A stretch of DNA of 64,000 bases, from the NCBI RefSeq assembly GCF_002975405.1, contig NZ_PCPS01000002.1, positions 1 to 64,000 of the forward strand. Reading direction: 5' to 3'. The notes under the pieces were generated by a model. It was not told where the DNA came from, did not search any database, and was given only the letters and a program-made list of their open reading frames with translations. Position 1 is the first letter of the stretch; every line of letters begins with the position of its first letter. Of this stretch, positions 35,621 to 45,196 are shown in pieces. The stretch comes from Arthrobacter sp. MYb229 (GTDB lineage Bacteria > Actinomycetota > Actinomycetes > Actinomycetales > Micrococcaceae). The translations under genes were made by a program, and so were the position numbers.

Positions 35621-37087
35621 ATGTTACGCATGTCTACTGTTACTTCGAGCACCCCGGGTACCAATAAAACTTTCTTTGGCCATCCGCGTGCGCTCGCAAA
35701 CCTCTTTAGTGTCGAAATGTGGGAGCGCTTCTCCTTCTACGGCATGCAGGCTCTGCTGGCCTACTACATGTACTACTCGGTCACCGATGGTGGCCTGGGC
35801 ATGGATCAAAGCTTGGCGCTGTCGCTCGTCGGCGCCTACGGCGGCGCCGTCTACCTGTCCACAATTCTTGGCGCCTGGCTCTCGGACCGCCTCTTCGGCT
35901 CCGAACGGGTGCTGTTCTTCTCGGCGATCGGCATTATGGCCGGCCACGTCGCCCTGGCGCTGCTGCCGGGCTACCTTGGACTGACCTTGGGCCTGATCCT
36001 GGTGGCCGTCGGCTCCGGCGGATTGAAGGCCAACGCGGTGGCCTTGGTCGGTTCGCTGTACTCCAAGGAAGACTCGCGCATCGACGCGGGCTTCTCGCTG
36101 TTCTACATGGGCGTGAACATCGGCGGTCTGCTCGGCCCGCTGCTGACCGGCCTGCTGCACCAGAAGCTCGGCTTCCATTACGGTTTTGGCGCCGCGGCCG
36201 TCGGCATGGCCCTCGGACTGATTATCTACACCAAGGGGCGCAAGAACCTCCCGGACACCGCGGGGCAGGTGGCCAACCCGCTGCCGGCCAACGAGCGCAA
36301 GCGCTACGCGGGCATCTTCGCGGGGATCCTGGCGGTGATCGTGCTCGTCTTCGCGCTGAAGATCGTCACCCCGGCAAACCTTGCAAGCACCATCGCCTAC
36401 GTGGTGATCGCCGCCAGCGTGGTGTACTTCGTATTGATCCTGCGCAGCAAGAAGGTCAGCGCCGTCGAACGCAAGCACGTCTGGGCGTTCATCCCGTTCT
36501 ACATCGGCTCGGCGGCCTTCTGGGCGCTGTTCCAGCAGCAGTTCACCTTCATCGCGGCCTACTCCGATAGCCGCTTGGATCGCACCCTGGGCGGCTGGGA
36601 GATGCCGGCGAGCTGGGTGCAGTCGATCAACCCGGTATTCATCATCCTGCTTGCCAGCGTGTTCGCCGCCATGTGGACCAAGCTGGGGAAGCGCCAGCCG
36701 CGCACTTCGGTGAAATTCGGCTTGGCTCTGGTCGTCGTGGGTGCCGCGTTCTTGTGCTTCATCCCGCTCGAATCCCTGGAGATGACTCCGCTGCTTGCGA
36801 TGGTCGGCATCCTGTTGCTGTGCACCATTGCCGAGCTGCTGCTCTCCCCGATCGGGCAGGCGGTTGCCACCAAGCTGGCTCCGGCGGCGTTCGGGACGCA
36901 GATGATCGCGCTGTTCTTCCTCTCGGTATCCCTGGGCACCACGCTTTCGGGCGTGCTGGCAGGCTACTATGTTGCGGGCAACGAAATCCCGTACTTCCTC
37001 GCGATGGGCGGCACCGCCATCGTGCTGGGCGTGGCAATGATCGCGGCCACCCCGGCGCTGAAGAAGCTCATGGGCTCGGTGCTCTAA
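35621..37087 (+). CDS. POT family proton-coupled peptide transporter
   Basis: A 488-residue membrane protein with about 14 helices. The N-terminal VEMWERFSFYGMQALLAYYM contains the ExxERFxxYG proton-coupling motif, and VGSGGLKANAVALVG and FSLFYMGVNIGGLLGP are PTR2 signatures. It imports di- and tripeptides. The ATG at 35621 has AAGGA ten bases upstream; a second ATG lies three codons on. A strong terminator follows. Together with pcp and the amidase nearby, it suggests peptide use. Confidence 0.93.
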   Translation: MLRMSTVTSSTPGTNKTFFGHPRALANLFSVEMWERFSFYGMQALLAYYMYYSVTDGGLGMDQSLALSLVGAYGGAVYLSTILGAWLSDRLFGSERVLFFSAIGIMAGHVALALLPGYLGLTLGLILVAVGSGGLKANAVALVGSLYSKEDSRIDAGFSLFYMGVNIGGLLGPLLTGLLHQKLGFHYGFGAAAVGMALGLIIYTKGRKNLPDTAGQVANPLPANERKRYAGIFAGILAVIVLVFALKIVTPANLASTIAYVVIAASVVYFVLILRSKKVSAVERKHVWAFIPFYIGSAAFWALFQQQFTFIAAYSDSRLDRTLGGWEMPASWVQSINPVFIILLASVFAAMWTKLGKRQPRTSVKFGLALVVVGAAFLCFIPLESLEMTPLLAMVGILLLCTIAELLLSPIGQAVATKLAPAAFGTQMIALFFLSVSLGTTLSGVLAGYYVAGNEIPYFLAMGGTAIVLGVAMIAATPALKKLMGSVL

Positions 37088-37100
37088 GCTCCGAATTTTT

Positions 37101-37140
37101 GGCAGGCCTCCGCATCCATGCGGGGGCCTGCCTTCGTTTT
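37101..37140 (+). terminator. Rho-independent terminator after the peptide transporter
   Basis: GGCAGGCCTCCGCA (37101-37114) pairs with TGCGGGGGCCTGCC (37119-37132) with one G-rich mismatch, followed by TTCGTTTT. Confidence 0.85.
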
Positions 37141-37342
37141 AAGCCAAGACCAGCAGTTCGCCGATCTCGCAGTCGAGCGCTTGGCAGATCGCGACGAGAG
37201 TGGAGTAGCGGATCGCCTTCGCTCGGTCATTCTTGAGAATCGATAGATTCACCACCGAGACATCGACGAGCTCACTGAGCCGTGCGAGGGTCATCCCACG
37301 CTCCGCGAGCAAGTCACCAAGCCTGCAATGCACGCTGCCCAT
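37139..37342 (-). CDS. Small XRE-type HTH regulator (YozG-like)
   Basis: A 67-residue protein that is little more than one Cro/CI helix-turn-helix: LGDLLAERGMTLARLSELVDVSVVNLSILKNDRAKAIRYSTLVAICQALDCEIGELL. This is the pattern of small YozG-type regulators that accompany DUF2975 membrane proteins. The ATG at 37342 is chosen because it matches the family start; one six codons upstream would overlap the preceding gene. It overlaps nothing else and ends at the peptide-transporter terminator. Confidence 0.8.
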   Translation of the reverse strand: MGSVHCRLGDLLAERGMTLARLSELVDVSVVNLSILKNDRAKAIRYSTLVAICQALDCEIGELLVLA

Positions 37343-37346
37343 GGGC

Positions 37347-38096
37347 CTACACCAGCCCATCTGTATCTGCTTGGAGACGCTGGTTCTGCGTAGTCAGCGT
37401 CAGGCCAACGGTGACGAGCTCGGCGACCACCAGAATGCCCAGAGCCAAGAACAGCGCACCGAATTCGAAGTAGATCGCGAAGGTCGGTTCGGGCCAGGGG
37501 GTGGCGGCGGTAAATTCTTGAGCCGCGCTGGTGAATCCGTCGATCCGCAGGGTTTCTTCACCGGCAAGGCTACTGCCAAAGCCATTCAAGAATTGCCCGA
37601 GGGTATTGCCCAGGGCAAGGATCGCCGCTACTAGCCAGCCGGCGCGGCGCAACCGCGGGGTAAACGCCACCCCGGCGCGAAGCCGGTTGCATAACAGGAT
37701 CACCGCGAGAATCACCGCGCAGCCGGCCAGCCCCTCGAAGATGGCCCCGGAGGCGAGCAGCAGGCGGACACCCAGGCTCAGGTTGCTCGCGGTCACCAGC
37801 ACTTCGTTGATTTCCGCGGCGACAGCTTCGCCGTGTTCCGGAGTCACGTCCGTGACGTTTGGGTATTCCGGCCAATATGGCACCACCGGAACCAAGACTT
37901 CAACCGGGCCGCCGAAGATCAAGACGGCAGCTGACGCGATCGTGGTTACCCCGACTCCGACAAGTCCGATGATCGCTACGATGCGGGTGAAAGCAACAAT
38001 CGAGGGCCCACGCTTCGAGCCGAAAACCGCGATGAGCAGCAGGGCGAGAGCCCCAATGGCGAGGACTGCTGCGAGTCCGAAGGCTAAGCCCGACAT
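37347..38096 (-). CDS. Four-helix membrane protein, probably DUF2975-like
   Basis: A 249-residue membrane protein with helices at about residues 5-24, 36-62, 105-135, 148-170 and 205-232. An extracytoplasmic loop lies after the second helix and another before the last. Sequence alone gives no sure family, but the pattern of helices, the LRRAGWLVAAILALGNTLGQ segment and the partner YozG-type HTH gene that starts five bases downstream suggest DUF2975. Such pairs are widespread and uncharacterised. Confidence 0.6.
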   Translation of the reverse strand: MSGLAFGLAAVLAIGALALLLIAVFGSKRGPSIVAFTRIVAIIGLVGVGVTTIASAAVLIFGGPVEVLVPVVPYWPEYPNVTDVTPEHGEAVAAEINEVLVTASNLSLGVRLLLASGAIFEGLAGCAVILAVILLCNRLRAGVAFTPRLRRAGWLVAAILALGNTLGQFLNGFGSSLAGEETLRIDGFTSAAQEFTAATPWPEPTFAIYFEFGALFLALGILVVAELVTVGLTLTTQNQRLQADTDGLV

Positions 38097-38169
38097 GGCC
38101 GATCCTATCGATAGTCGTTAACAACGAATATCGTTATGCTAACTCGGAAGGTTGATGAATACCAGCGGC

Positions 38170-38493
38170 CTAGGCGAACTCGCTCAGGCCCGAATAGTCG
38201 ACTTCGTAGTTCTCGATCACCCCGACGGAGAAAACAACCAACCAGATGATGAACGCATAAAGCAATACCGCGATCACCAGGCCGACCCACGAGGTAATCA
38301 AGCCGGCCAAACTCAGCCCGCGGCTTGACGGTTCACGGCGCTGGGCCAGATGGCCGGTGATTACCCCGGCCAAGGGAACTAGGATGATTATGCAGAAGCC
38401 GAGCATCGAGAGGATGCCCAGCACGAGCGAAGCCGTCGAAAGCCCTGCGGGCTCTCGCGGTTGCTGATACGGATTATTCGGATAGTAAGTCAT
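38170..38493 (-). CDS. DUF4190 domain membrane protein
   Basis: A 107-residue protein with a short Pro/Gln/Tyr-rich cytoplasmic start ([14 protein letters not shown]) followed by two helices. [30 protein letters not shown] and [16 protein letters not shown] match DUF4190, a two-helix domain common in actinobacteria. Function unknown. It is divergent from pgm across a 55-bp gap. Confidence 0.85.
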   Translation of the reverse strand: MTYYPNNPYQQPREPAGLSTASLVLGILSMLGFCIIILVPLAGVITGHLAQRREPSSRGLSLAGLITSWVGLVIAVLLYAFIIWLVVFSVGVIENYEVDYSGLSEFA

Positions 38494-38548
38494 CGATTTC
38501 GATTATTCTATGAACCCGGCCAAAATGCACGAAGACAAGAGGGACCAC

Positions 38549-40147
38549 ATGGCACACGAACGAGCCGGAGCGCCTGCGCGCGAGGCAGATCTCATCGACC
38601 TGGACGCGGTACTCGACGCGTACGCCTCGATCCTCCCCTCGCCGGAGAACCCGGACCAGGCGGTCATCTTCGGCACCTCCGGGCACCGGGGAAGCTCGCT
38701 GAACGGAACGTTCAACGAGCTCCACATCGCGGCCATCACCCAGGCGGTCGTGGACTACCGCAAGTCCGTGGGAATCACCGGGCCGATGTATGTGGGCAAG
38801 GACAGCCACGCGCTCTCCGAACCCGCCTATTACACCGCTCTGGAGGTCTTGGCGGGCAATGGCGTGCGGGTTCTCGCCGATGCCGGCCTGACCCCCACCC
38901 CGGCGGTCAGCCACGCGATCCTGGTCCACAATGCCGCGGTCGGCGAGCTTGCCGACGGACTGATCATCACCCCTTCGCATAATCCACCGGCCGAGGGCGG
39001 CATCAAGTACAACCCGCCGCACGGCGGGCCGGCGGAATCCGAAATCACCGGACCGATCGCGGCTCGGGCCAATGAACTGATGGGCAGCGGGGAGATCCTG
39101 CGCGGGGTCGCGAACCCGGAGGACTTCGACTTCCGTGAGCTGTACATTGCGGATTTGGCCCAGGTGATCGACTTCGAGGCGATCGCCGCCTCGGGGATCT
39201 CGATCGGCGCGGATCCGCTCGGCGGCGCCTCGGTGCACTACTGGGGTGAGATCTCACGGCGCTACGGGCTGAACCTGAGCGTGGTGAACGAAGAGGTGGA
39301 TCCGCGCTTTGGCTTCATGACGCTGGATAAGGATGGCAAGATCCGCATGGACTGCTCCTCGCCGCATGCGATGGCCTCGCTGGTCGCGAACCGGGATAAA
39401 TACGATATCGCCACGGGCAACGATGCGGACGCCGACCGGCACGGAATCGTCACCCCGGATGGCGGCTTGATGAACCCGAACCATTTTCTGGCCGTGGCCA
39501 TCGACTATCTGCTCACGCACCGCCCGCAGTGGCCCGCCGACGCGCAGATCGGCAAGACGCTGGTCTCTTCGGTGCTGATCGACAAGGTGGTCGCGGCGCA
39601 TGGGCGCGAACTACGCGAGGTGCCGGTGGGCTTCAAATACTTCGTCGAACCGCTGGCCTCCGGCAAGGTGGCCTTCTGCGGTGAAGAATCGGCCGGAGCG
39701 AGCTTCCTGGACTTCAACGGACGGGCGTTCAGCACCGACAAGGACGGGCTGATGCTCGCGCTGCTTGCCAGTGAAATCCGCGCGGTGACCGGCAAGAGCC
39801 CGAGCCAGCGGCATGCGGAGCTGGTCGCCACGCACGGGCAGAGTTTCTATGACCGCTTCGATGCCCCGGCAACCCGGGCGCAGAAGGTCGTGCTGGGCAA
39901 GCTGGACCCGCAGGCGGTCACCGCGACCGAGCTCGCCGCGGATCCGATCACCGCGAAGCTCACCGAGGCCTCGGGATTCGCCATTGGCGGGCTGAAGGTC
40001 TCCAGCGAACACGCGTGGTTTGCCGCACGCCCCTCGGGGACCGAGGACATCTACAAGATCTACGCCGAATCCACCCGCTCGGCCGAGCACCTCGCGCAGG
40101 TATTGCGCGAGGCCCAGCTCATAGTTAATGCCGCACTGGCCGCCTAG
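38549..40147 (+). CDS. pgm: Phosphoglucomutase (alpha-D-glucose phosphate-specific)
   Basis: A 532-residue enzyme interconverting glucose-1-phosphate and glucose-6-phosphate. The phosphoserine loop is [16 protein letters not shown], the metal loop [11 protein letters not shown], and the phosphate-binding end is [13 protein letters not shown]. The ATG at 38549 is preferred over one at 38510: GAGGG lies six bases upstream and the resulting start [19 protein letters not shown] aligns with E. coli Pgm. It would process glucose-1-phosphate; the GH65 phosphorylase in this window releases the beta anomer, which needs its own mutase. Convergent with lysP, with a four-base overlap. Confidence 0.95.
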   Translation: MAHERAGAPAREADLIDLDAVLDAYASILPSPENPDQAVIFGTSGHRGSSLNGTFNELHIAAITQAVVDYRKSVGITGPMYVGKDSHALSEPAYYTALEVLAGNGVRVLADAGLTPTPAVSHAILVHNAAVGELADGLIITPSHNPPAEGGIKYNPPHGGPAESEITGPIAARANELMGSGEILRGVANPEDFDFRELYIADLAQVIDFEAIAASGISIGADPLGGASVHYWGEISRRYGLNLSVVNEEVDPRFGFMTLDKDGKIRMDCSSPHAMASLVANRDKYDIATGNDADADRHGIVTPDGGLMNPNHFLAVAIDYLLTHRPQWPADAQIGKTLVSSVLIDKVVAAHGRELREVPVGFKYFVEPLASGKVAFCGEESAGASFLDFNGRAFSTDKDGLMLALLASEIRAVTGKSPSQRHAELVATHGQSFYDRFDAPATRAQKVVLGKLDPQAVTATELAADPITAKLTEASGFAIGGLKVSSEHAWFAARPSGTEDIYKIYAESTRSAEHLAQVLREAQLIVNAALAA

Positions 40148-41586
40148 CGCAGGTTCCAGGGGTCGATTTTGACCTCCGGCTGCTTGCGCGTCTTCCACCA
40201 GTGGCCCGCCCAGAGCAGCAGGAAGAGCGGCAGCCCGATATAGCTGGAGAGCACCTCCAGCACCCGGCCCTGGATCACCGCCTCGTAGTTCTGCCCGGCG
40301 ATCACCACGATCAAGATCACGAAGGCGAGGATCGGGCCCAGCGGGAAAAGCGGCGCCCGGTAGGGAAGCTTGGCCAGGTCCTGCCCGCTGGCGATGTATG
40401 CCTTGCGGAACTTGTAGTGGCTGACCGCGATGCCCACCCAGGCGATAAATCCGGACAGGCCCGAGACGTTCAGCAGCCAGGTGTAGGCCGAGCCTTGCCC
40501 GATGAGGGCGGTGAGGAAGCCGAAGAGGCCCACCGAAGCGGTTAAAAGCATGGCCGGCACGGGCACTCCGCGGCGGTTGAGGCGACCGAAGATCTTCGGC
40601 GCCTTGCCGTCGCGGGCCATCGAATAAAGCATGCGCGCAGAGGCATACAGTCCGGAGTTGCCCGCCGAAAGGATCGCGGAGAGGATCACCGCATTCATCA
40701 GTGCCGCGGCGAAGGCGATGCCGGCGCGCTCGAAGACCATGGTGAATGGCGAATTGGCGATATCCGACTCACCGCTGGCGAGCAGGGTTGGGTCGGTATA
40801 TGGCAGCAGGGTGCCGATGATGAAGATTGCGCCCACGTAGAAGAGCATGATGCGCCAGAAGATCGCCTTGATCGCCTTGGGGATATCGCGCTGCGGATTC
40901 TCCGCTTCGCCGGCGGCCACACCCACCAGCTCGGTGCCCTGGAAGGAGAAGCCGGCGATCATGAACACCGAGACCACCGAGAGCCACCCGCCGACGAACG
41001 GCGCGTCTCCGGTTGACCAGTTGCTGAAGCCCGGGGAGTTGCCGCCCATAATGCCCAGCACCATGGCTACGCCGCAGATGAGGAACACGATCACCGTGAT
41101 GACCTTGATCATCGCCAGCCAATATTCGCTTTCGCCGAAGGCCTTGGTGGACAGCGCGTTCAGGGCGGTGAGCAAGAGCAGGAAGATCCCGGCCCAGATC
41201 CAACCGGGGACGTCCGGCAACCAGTAGGACATCACGATGCCCGCGGCAACCAGTTCCGCGGCTACGGTAATGGCCCAGTTGAACCAGTAGTTCCAGCCGA
41301 TGGCGAAGCCGAAGTGGCGGTTGACGAAGACCGAAGCATAGGTCTGGAAGGATCCTGCCACCGGCAAACGTGCGCTCATTTCGCCCAAGGACTGCATCAG
41401 GAGCAAGACCATCAGGCCGATCAGCGCGTAGGCGAGCAGCGAACCGCCCGGGCCTGCCTGGGCGATCGTGCCGCCGGAGGCGACAAAGAGTCCGGTGCCA
41501 ATCGACCCGCCGATGGCGATCATCTGCATATGGCGCGCTTTGAGGCCACGCTTCAAACCATCGGTGGACGGTGCGGGCTCGGTCAT
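40144..41586 (-). CDS. lysP: Lysine-specific permease (AAT family, LysP-like)
   Basis: About 480 residues and 12 helices. It aligns throughout with E. coli LysP as I recall it: [93 protein letters not shown] and the C-terminal LGPILAF segment. It is therefore a proton-coupled lysine importer with good confidence, rather than a general amino acid permease. The ATG at 41586 has CAGGAG seven bases upstream. No lysine riboswitch is seen in the 76-bp leader. The ALDH gene lies upstream on the same strand. Confidence 0.88.
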   Translation of the reverse strand: MTEPAPSTDGLKRGLKARHMQMIAIGGSIGTGLFVASGGTIAQAGPGGSLLAYALIGLMVLLLMQSLGEMSARLPVAGSFQTYASVFVNRHFGFAIGWNYWFNWAITVAAELVAAGIVMSYWLPDVPGWIWAGIFLLLLTALNALSTKAFGESEYWLAMIKVITVIVFLICGVAMVLGIMGGNSPGFSNWSTGDAPFVGGWLSVVSVFMIAGFSFQGTELVGVAAGEAENPQRDIPKAIKAIFWRIMLFYVGAIFIIGTLLPYTDPTLLASGESDIANSPFTMVFERAGIAFAAALMNAVILSAILSAGNSGLYASARMLYSMARDGKAPKIFGRLNRRGVPVPAMLLTASVGLFGFLTALIGQGSAYTWLLNVSGLSGFIAWVGIAVSHYKFRKAYIASGQDLAKLPYRAPLFPLGPILAFVILIVVIAGQNYEAVIQGRVLEVLSSYIGLPLFLLLWAGHWWKTRKQPEVKIDPWNLR

Positions 41587-41662
41587 GCAAATGCTCCTGA
41601 AGTAAGGTTTTTGGGCCTTAACAATCATTCCACTTGGAAAGCTTCAGCAGCTATGAACCGCG

Positions 41663-43096
41663 CTACAGTAAGCGATCAATAATCTTTCGCTTAGCCCATG
41701 TATATGGAGGATATATTGCGCTCAAGGTGTCAATGACCGTCGTTTTGCTGAGTTCTGAGCGGATTTGTGAAAGCCGATCGAAGCCATACTTGCCGTGATA
41801 GGACCCCATTCCGCTGGCCCCCACCCCGCCGAAGGGCAGGGACGGGACTACCGCCTGGGCCATGGGCGCATTGTGCACAATCGCGCCGGCGCGCACTCGA
41901 TCCGAGAAGATCGACTGCAGCCGCGGGGACTCGCTCATCAGGTAGGCGGCCAACGGGGAGGGGCGCGAGGCGATGAATTCAAGCGCCTCGTCGAAGGAGG
42001 CCACCTCGATGACCGGAAGGATCGGACCGAAGATTTCTTCCTGCATCAGCCTCGAGCCGAGGTCGACATGGCGCATGATGGTCGGGGCGATGCGCAAGGT
42101 GTCCGCGTCGTAGTCGCCGCCATGGACCACCTCACCCGAATCGAGCATGCCCACCAGCCGGTCGAAATGCTTCCGGCTGACGATTCGGCCATAATCCGGG
42201 TGGTTGATCGGGTCTTTGCCGTAGAAGCCGGCAATTGCCTGGCCAAGCCGTGAAATTAGCGCGTCGGTGTCCCCGAAAGAGAGCACATAGTCCGGGGCCA
42301 CGCAGGTCTGTCCGGTATTCATGAACTTCGCATAGGCCAGGCGCTTGGCGGTGGGCAACGAGTTGTTGTCTACCACCGCCGGGCTTTTGCCGCCGAGTTC
42401 CAGGGTGGTGGGCGTCAGCTGCTTGGCGGCCGCTTCGGCGACCACCCGCGCGACCTGCTGTCCACCGGTGAAGAAGATGTGGTCCCAGCGTGCGGCGAGC
42501 AGCTCGGTGGCGGTGTCGACGCCGCCCTCGAGGACCGCGTAGACCCGGGCGTCCAGGTACATCGGGAGCAGTTTCGCCAGCACCCCCGAGGTGGCCGGTG
42601 CGAGCTCCGAAGGCTTGAGCACCGCGGCGTTTCCGGCGGCGATCGCGGCGACCAGTGGAGCCAGCATCAACTGCAAGGGATAGTTCCACGGCCCGATGAT
42701 CAGCACGACCCCCAGCGGCCGGGGTTCGACCTTGGCCATGGCCGGCTGCAGCGCGAGGGGAACCTTGACGGCGGTTGAATCCATCCACTCCGAGAGATGC
42801 CGTTGGGCATGGTCGATTTCGGAACGGACCACGTCGATTTCGCTGAATTTCGCCTCGGTGGCGCTCTTGCCAAGGTCCTCGGCGAGCGCGTCGAGGAATT
42901 CTCCCGTGCGTTCGGCCAACATCTTTTCCAGGGCACGCAGCTGCTGGGCGCGAAAGCGCCGCGGGTGCGTAATGCGGGTGTCGGCGGAGCGGCGCAGGTG
43001 CCCGAGGACCTCGGTGATGCGCGAGGGGTGCTCGTCTACCGGCGGTGCGGCGTCGCCGACGGGATCTGGAAGCGGATTTGAGGTAAAGAGACCCAT
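41663..43096 (-). CDS. Aldehyde dehydrogenase (class 3-like)
   Basis: A 477-residue NAD(P)-dependent aldehyde dehydrogenase. GPWNYPLQLMLAPLVAAIAAGNA, the cofactor turn FFTGGQQV, catalytic Glu in LELGGKSPAVV and the nucleophilic Cys in NTGQTCVAPDYVL are all present. A hydrophobic C-terminus (GKYGFDRLSQIRSEL then YPPYTWAKRKIIDRLL) fits the fatty/coniferyl aldehyde class 3 group. The gene precedes lysP on the same strand, about 76 bp apart. A link to lysine breakdown aldehydes is possible but only inference. Confidence 0.9.
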   Translation of the reverse strand: MGLFTSNPLPDPVGDAAPPVDEHPSRITEVLGHLRRSADTRITHPRRFRAQQLRALEKMLAERTGEFLDALAEDLGKSATEAKFSEIDVVRSEIDHAQRHLSEWMDSTAVKVPLALQPAMAKVEPRPLGVVLIIGPWNYPLQLMLAPLVAAIAAGNAAVLKPSELAPATSGVLAKLLPMYLDARVYAVLEGGVDTATELLAARWDHIFFTGGQQVARVVAEAAAKQLTPTTLELGGKSPAVVDNNSLPTAKRLAYAKFMNTGQTCVAPDYVLSFGDTDALISRLGQAIAGFYGKDPINHPDYGRIVSRKHFDRLVGMLDSGEVVHGGDYDADTLRIAPTIMRHVDLGSRLMQEEIFGPILPVIEVASFDEALEFIASRPSPLAAYLMSESPRLQSIFSDRVRAGAIVHNAPMAQAVVPSLPFGGVGASGMGSYHGKYGFDRLSQIRSELSKTTVIDTLSAIYPPYTWAKRKIIDRLL

Positions 43097-43136
43097 GGCT
43101 CGATGCTACTTCATTGATTCCCCGGGATATTCCATT

Positions 43137-43156
43137 TGTATCAGGTGTTTGATACA
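43137..43156. promoter_or_regulatory. Palindromic operator upstream of the membrane/GntR operon
   Basis: TGTATCA (43137-43143) and TGATACA (43150-43156) are perfect 7-bp inverted arms around GGTGTT. The site lies 28 bp before the membrane-protein ATG and between divergent genes. A YtrA-type GntR is encoded at the end of the operon, so this is its probable autoregulatory operator. Confidence 0.65.
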
Positions 43157-43183
43157 TTAGTTTTTCAACTTACGGAGGTAATT

Positions 43184-44713
43184 ATGGATCAGCTCTCCAC
43201 CGCCGCGTTCAGCATGGCGATCGGCGCAGCCCTGATCTACGCGTGGCTGCGCACGGTTGCCCGTCAAGACAACAGGCCCGCACTGCTGCGGGCGAGATCC
43301 CACTCCTTCTGGTGCGCGTTGATTGCCTTCTTCGTAAGCAGTTCCGGCGGGGTGAGCAACCAGCAAGCGGCCAACGCCGACGCCGGCGAATCCCTGTGGG
43401 CCAGCGACCTGCTCGCCGCCACCGGTCCGGCACTCTGGCTGCTGTCGATCTATCTGATCGGCCTCTACTCCTGGCCGTCGTCGGTGGCGAATGTGCGCGC
43501 GGCCTCCCTGGAACCTCGCTCGGTGATGACGCCGTTGCCTAAGGCCTTGAGTGCCGTGGCCGCGCTGGTACTCCTCGGCGCCGGTCTTACCCTGTGGATG
43601 ATCCGCGACGTCACCGGGGTCCCCCCGCAATATGCGGTTGCCTCCTCGGACGCCTACGGAAGCACCTGGGTTTCGCAGTCCGCGACCGACGGGCTGCGTG
43701 CGGCGGACCAGATGCTGGCCCTGTTTGCCATCAACCTGGCCTCCCTGGCGCTGGCCCTGCTCATCGCGATGCTCTTCATTTTGCTGCGCAAACCGCTTGG
43801 TTCGCTCAGCCCCCACGATAACCAGGTATTGCGCGAAGTCTGGCTCAACCGGCTGCTGCGCACCTCGACCCTGGCCTTTGCGTCCGTTGGAGCCTCGGCG
43901 CTGCATTACAAGGCCTCGTGGCTTATGTCGCTGGATCGCACCATGTATCAACCCTGGCAAAACACCGCCAACGTGGCCATGCTCATCACCTTCATCGCCA
44001 TGGCATTGTGGAAGCCACCGGAAAATTTTGCCAGAACCACTAGCCCAAAGCCAGCCTCCTCCTTTTTGCGGATGCGCGAAAATTTGCTTGCCATTGGATT
44101 CCTCACCACCGCACTCACACTCATCGCACTGGCCTGCTCCTCCTCGCTTGTGCAGACCGAGTACGCGGACAATGCGCGCCCCGGTGAGAACGCCCCGCAG
44201 GCAATTGTGTCGCTCCTGGTGGTAGCCCTCTTGTTCTTGGTGCTCAATGCCGGGTTCCTGGGCTACCTGCACCTGAAGTCCAGGGGAACCCATTCACTGG
44301 CTCGGCACAGCGCAGACCTGCCGCGCTATGTCTATGTGCTCGCCGGGCTCTTGCTCATCGGCGCCACATACCTGCTGATCAATCCACCATTCGAATATTT
44401 TTGGGGTCTAGTTCCGGTCAAACCGGTCTTCGCGCTGGGTGCGCTCCTCGCGTTGCTTGCCGCTACCGCCTGCCACATCTGGTGGGTTCGGCGTGCGGCC
44501 TTGCCTTGGGATGTCACCGTGGAGCAAGAAATTTGGTACCGCCAGGTCCACGAACTACGCGCCCTCCGCGTAGTCACCGCGGCGGCCGTCACCATGCTGG
44601 CCTGGGGTTACGAGGCAGGTCCCTACGTTTCGGCCGTGGGGATCATCGTCTTCTGCTGCCCGGCAGTGATCATTTTGGCCCGCCCAGAAGCTCGGGTGCC
44701 GCAGCGCGTATGA
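43184..44713 (+). CDS. Polytopic membrane protein of unknown family
   Basis: A 509-residue integral membrane protein with about 12-13 hydrophobic helices, beginning FSMAIGAALIYAWLRT and ending VSAVGIIVFCCPAVIILARP. I do not recognise its family; a charged loop before GALLALLAATACHIWWV and a large loop near residue 290-310 (FARTTSPKPASSFLRMREN) are the main soluble parts. GGAGG sits six bases before the ATG. Its stop overlaps the GntR start as ATGA, and a palindromic operator precedes it. Such pairs often encode exporters or sensors controlled by short GntR regulators. Confidence 0.75.
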   Translation: MDQLSTAAFSMAIGAALIYAWLRTVARQDNRPALLRARSHSFWCALIAFFVSSSGGVSNQQAANADAGESLWASDLLAATGPALWLLSIYLIGLYSWPSSVANVRAASLEPRSVMTPLPKALSAVAALVLLGAGLTLWMIRDVTGVPPQYAVASSDAYGSTWVSQSATDGLRAADQMLALFAINLASLALALLIAMLFILLRKPLGSLSPHDNQVLREVWLNRLLRTSTLAFASVGASALHYKASWLMSLDRTMYQPWQNTANVAMLITFIAMALWKPPENFARTTSPKPASSFLRMRENLLAIGFLTTALTLIALACSSSLVQTEYADNARPGENAPQAIVSLLVVALLFLVLNAGFLGYLHLKSRGTHSLARHSADLPRYVYVLAGLLLIGATYLLINPPFEYFWGLVPVKPVFALGALLALLAATACHIWWVRRAALPWDVTVEQEIWYRQVHELRALRVVTAAAVTMLAWGYEAGPYVSAVGIIVFCCPAVIILARPEARVPQRV

Positions 44714-45078
44714 GCCACCATATTTTCGTGGACCTGGACGCGGCGGTCCCGCCCTATGAACAGATCCGCACACAAATCTCATCGCTGATTTCCTTGGGCG
44801 AGCTGCCGGCGGGAAGCAAGCTGCCTACGGTGCGCGCACTGGCCACCGATTTGGGGGTCGCTTCCGGGACGGTGGCCCGCGCCTACAAGGAACTCGAGGC
44901 CACCGGCCTGGTTTCCTCCCGACGGCGTGCCGGAACGCTGGTGAACGCCGGAGCGGATATGGAGAAATCCTCCGGTGATCTGGTTCAAGCGGTGGATCGG
45001 GTATGGGAATTAGCCCGAGCTCAGGGAATCGATGAGGCCACCGTCAGGGCGCTGGTGCAACGCCGCGCACGGCAATAA
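44710..45078 (+). CDS. GntR family regulator, YtrA subfamily
   Basis: A 122-residue short GntR repressor: winged helix YEQIRTQISSLISLGELPAGSKLPTVRALATDLGVASGTVARAYKELEATGLV, then a small C-terminal helical dimerisation part. The lack of a large ligand domain is typical of YtrA-type proteins, which usually control an adjacent membrane protein or ABC system. The start overlaps the membrane protein stop. It most likely binds the 7-6-7 palindrome at 43137-43156. Confidence 0.88.
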   Translation: MSHHIFVDLDAAVPPYEQIRTQISSLISLGELPAGSKLPTVRALATDLGVASGTVARAYKELEATGLVSSRRRAGTLVNAGADMEKSSGDLVQAVDRVWELARAQGIDEATVRALVQRRARQ

Positions 45079-45079
45079 T

Positions 45080-45109
45080 TTGTTCTTCCGCGGCTTTGGT
45101 GAGTACGCT
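45080..45109 (+). promoter_or_regulatory. Probable promoter of the thi operon
   Basis: TTGTTC (45080-45085) and TACGCT (45104-45109) with an 18-bp spacer would start transcription near 45116, just before the TPP riboswitch. The match is moderate. Confidence 0.45.
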
Positions 45110-45117
45110 CTAGCCAG

Positions 45118-45192
45118 TGACACGGGGTGTCGGATTCACCGACTGAGATGAGACCCGTCGAACCTGAACTAGTTCAAACTAGCGGAGGGATG
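45118..45192 (+). promoter_or_regulatory. TPP riboswitch (THI element)
   Basis: The leader contains CACGGGGTG, CTGAGATGAGACCC, GAACCTGAACTAGTT and finally AGCGGAGGGA, the conserved blocks of the thiamine pyrophosphate riboswitch in order. GGAGGGA is also the ribosome-binding site of thiM, whose ATG follows at 45197, so TPP binding probably blocks translation. Confidence 0.93.
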
Positions 45193-45196
45193 TCGC

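Noticed and set aside
37139-38096. Toxin-antitoxin reading of the small HTH and membrane gene pair
   Set aside because: The membrane protein has about 250 residues and several helices, unlike a small toxin; a DUF2975/YozG pair explains it better.
41587-41662. Possible lysine riboswitch before lysP
   Set aside because: The gap is only 76 bp, too short for an L-box, and shows none of its conserved segments.
40144-43096. lysP and aldehyde dehydrogenase as part of the Pls-like lysine system
   Set aside because: They lie 17 kb away on the other strand with no shared regulatory site; a functional link is only a guess.
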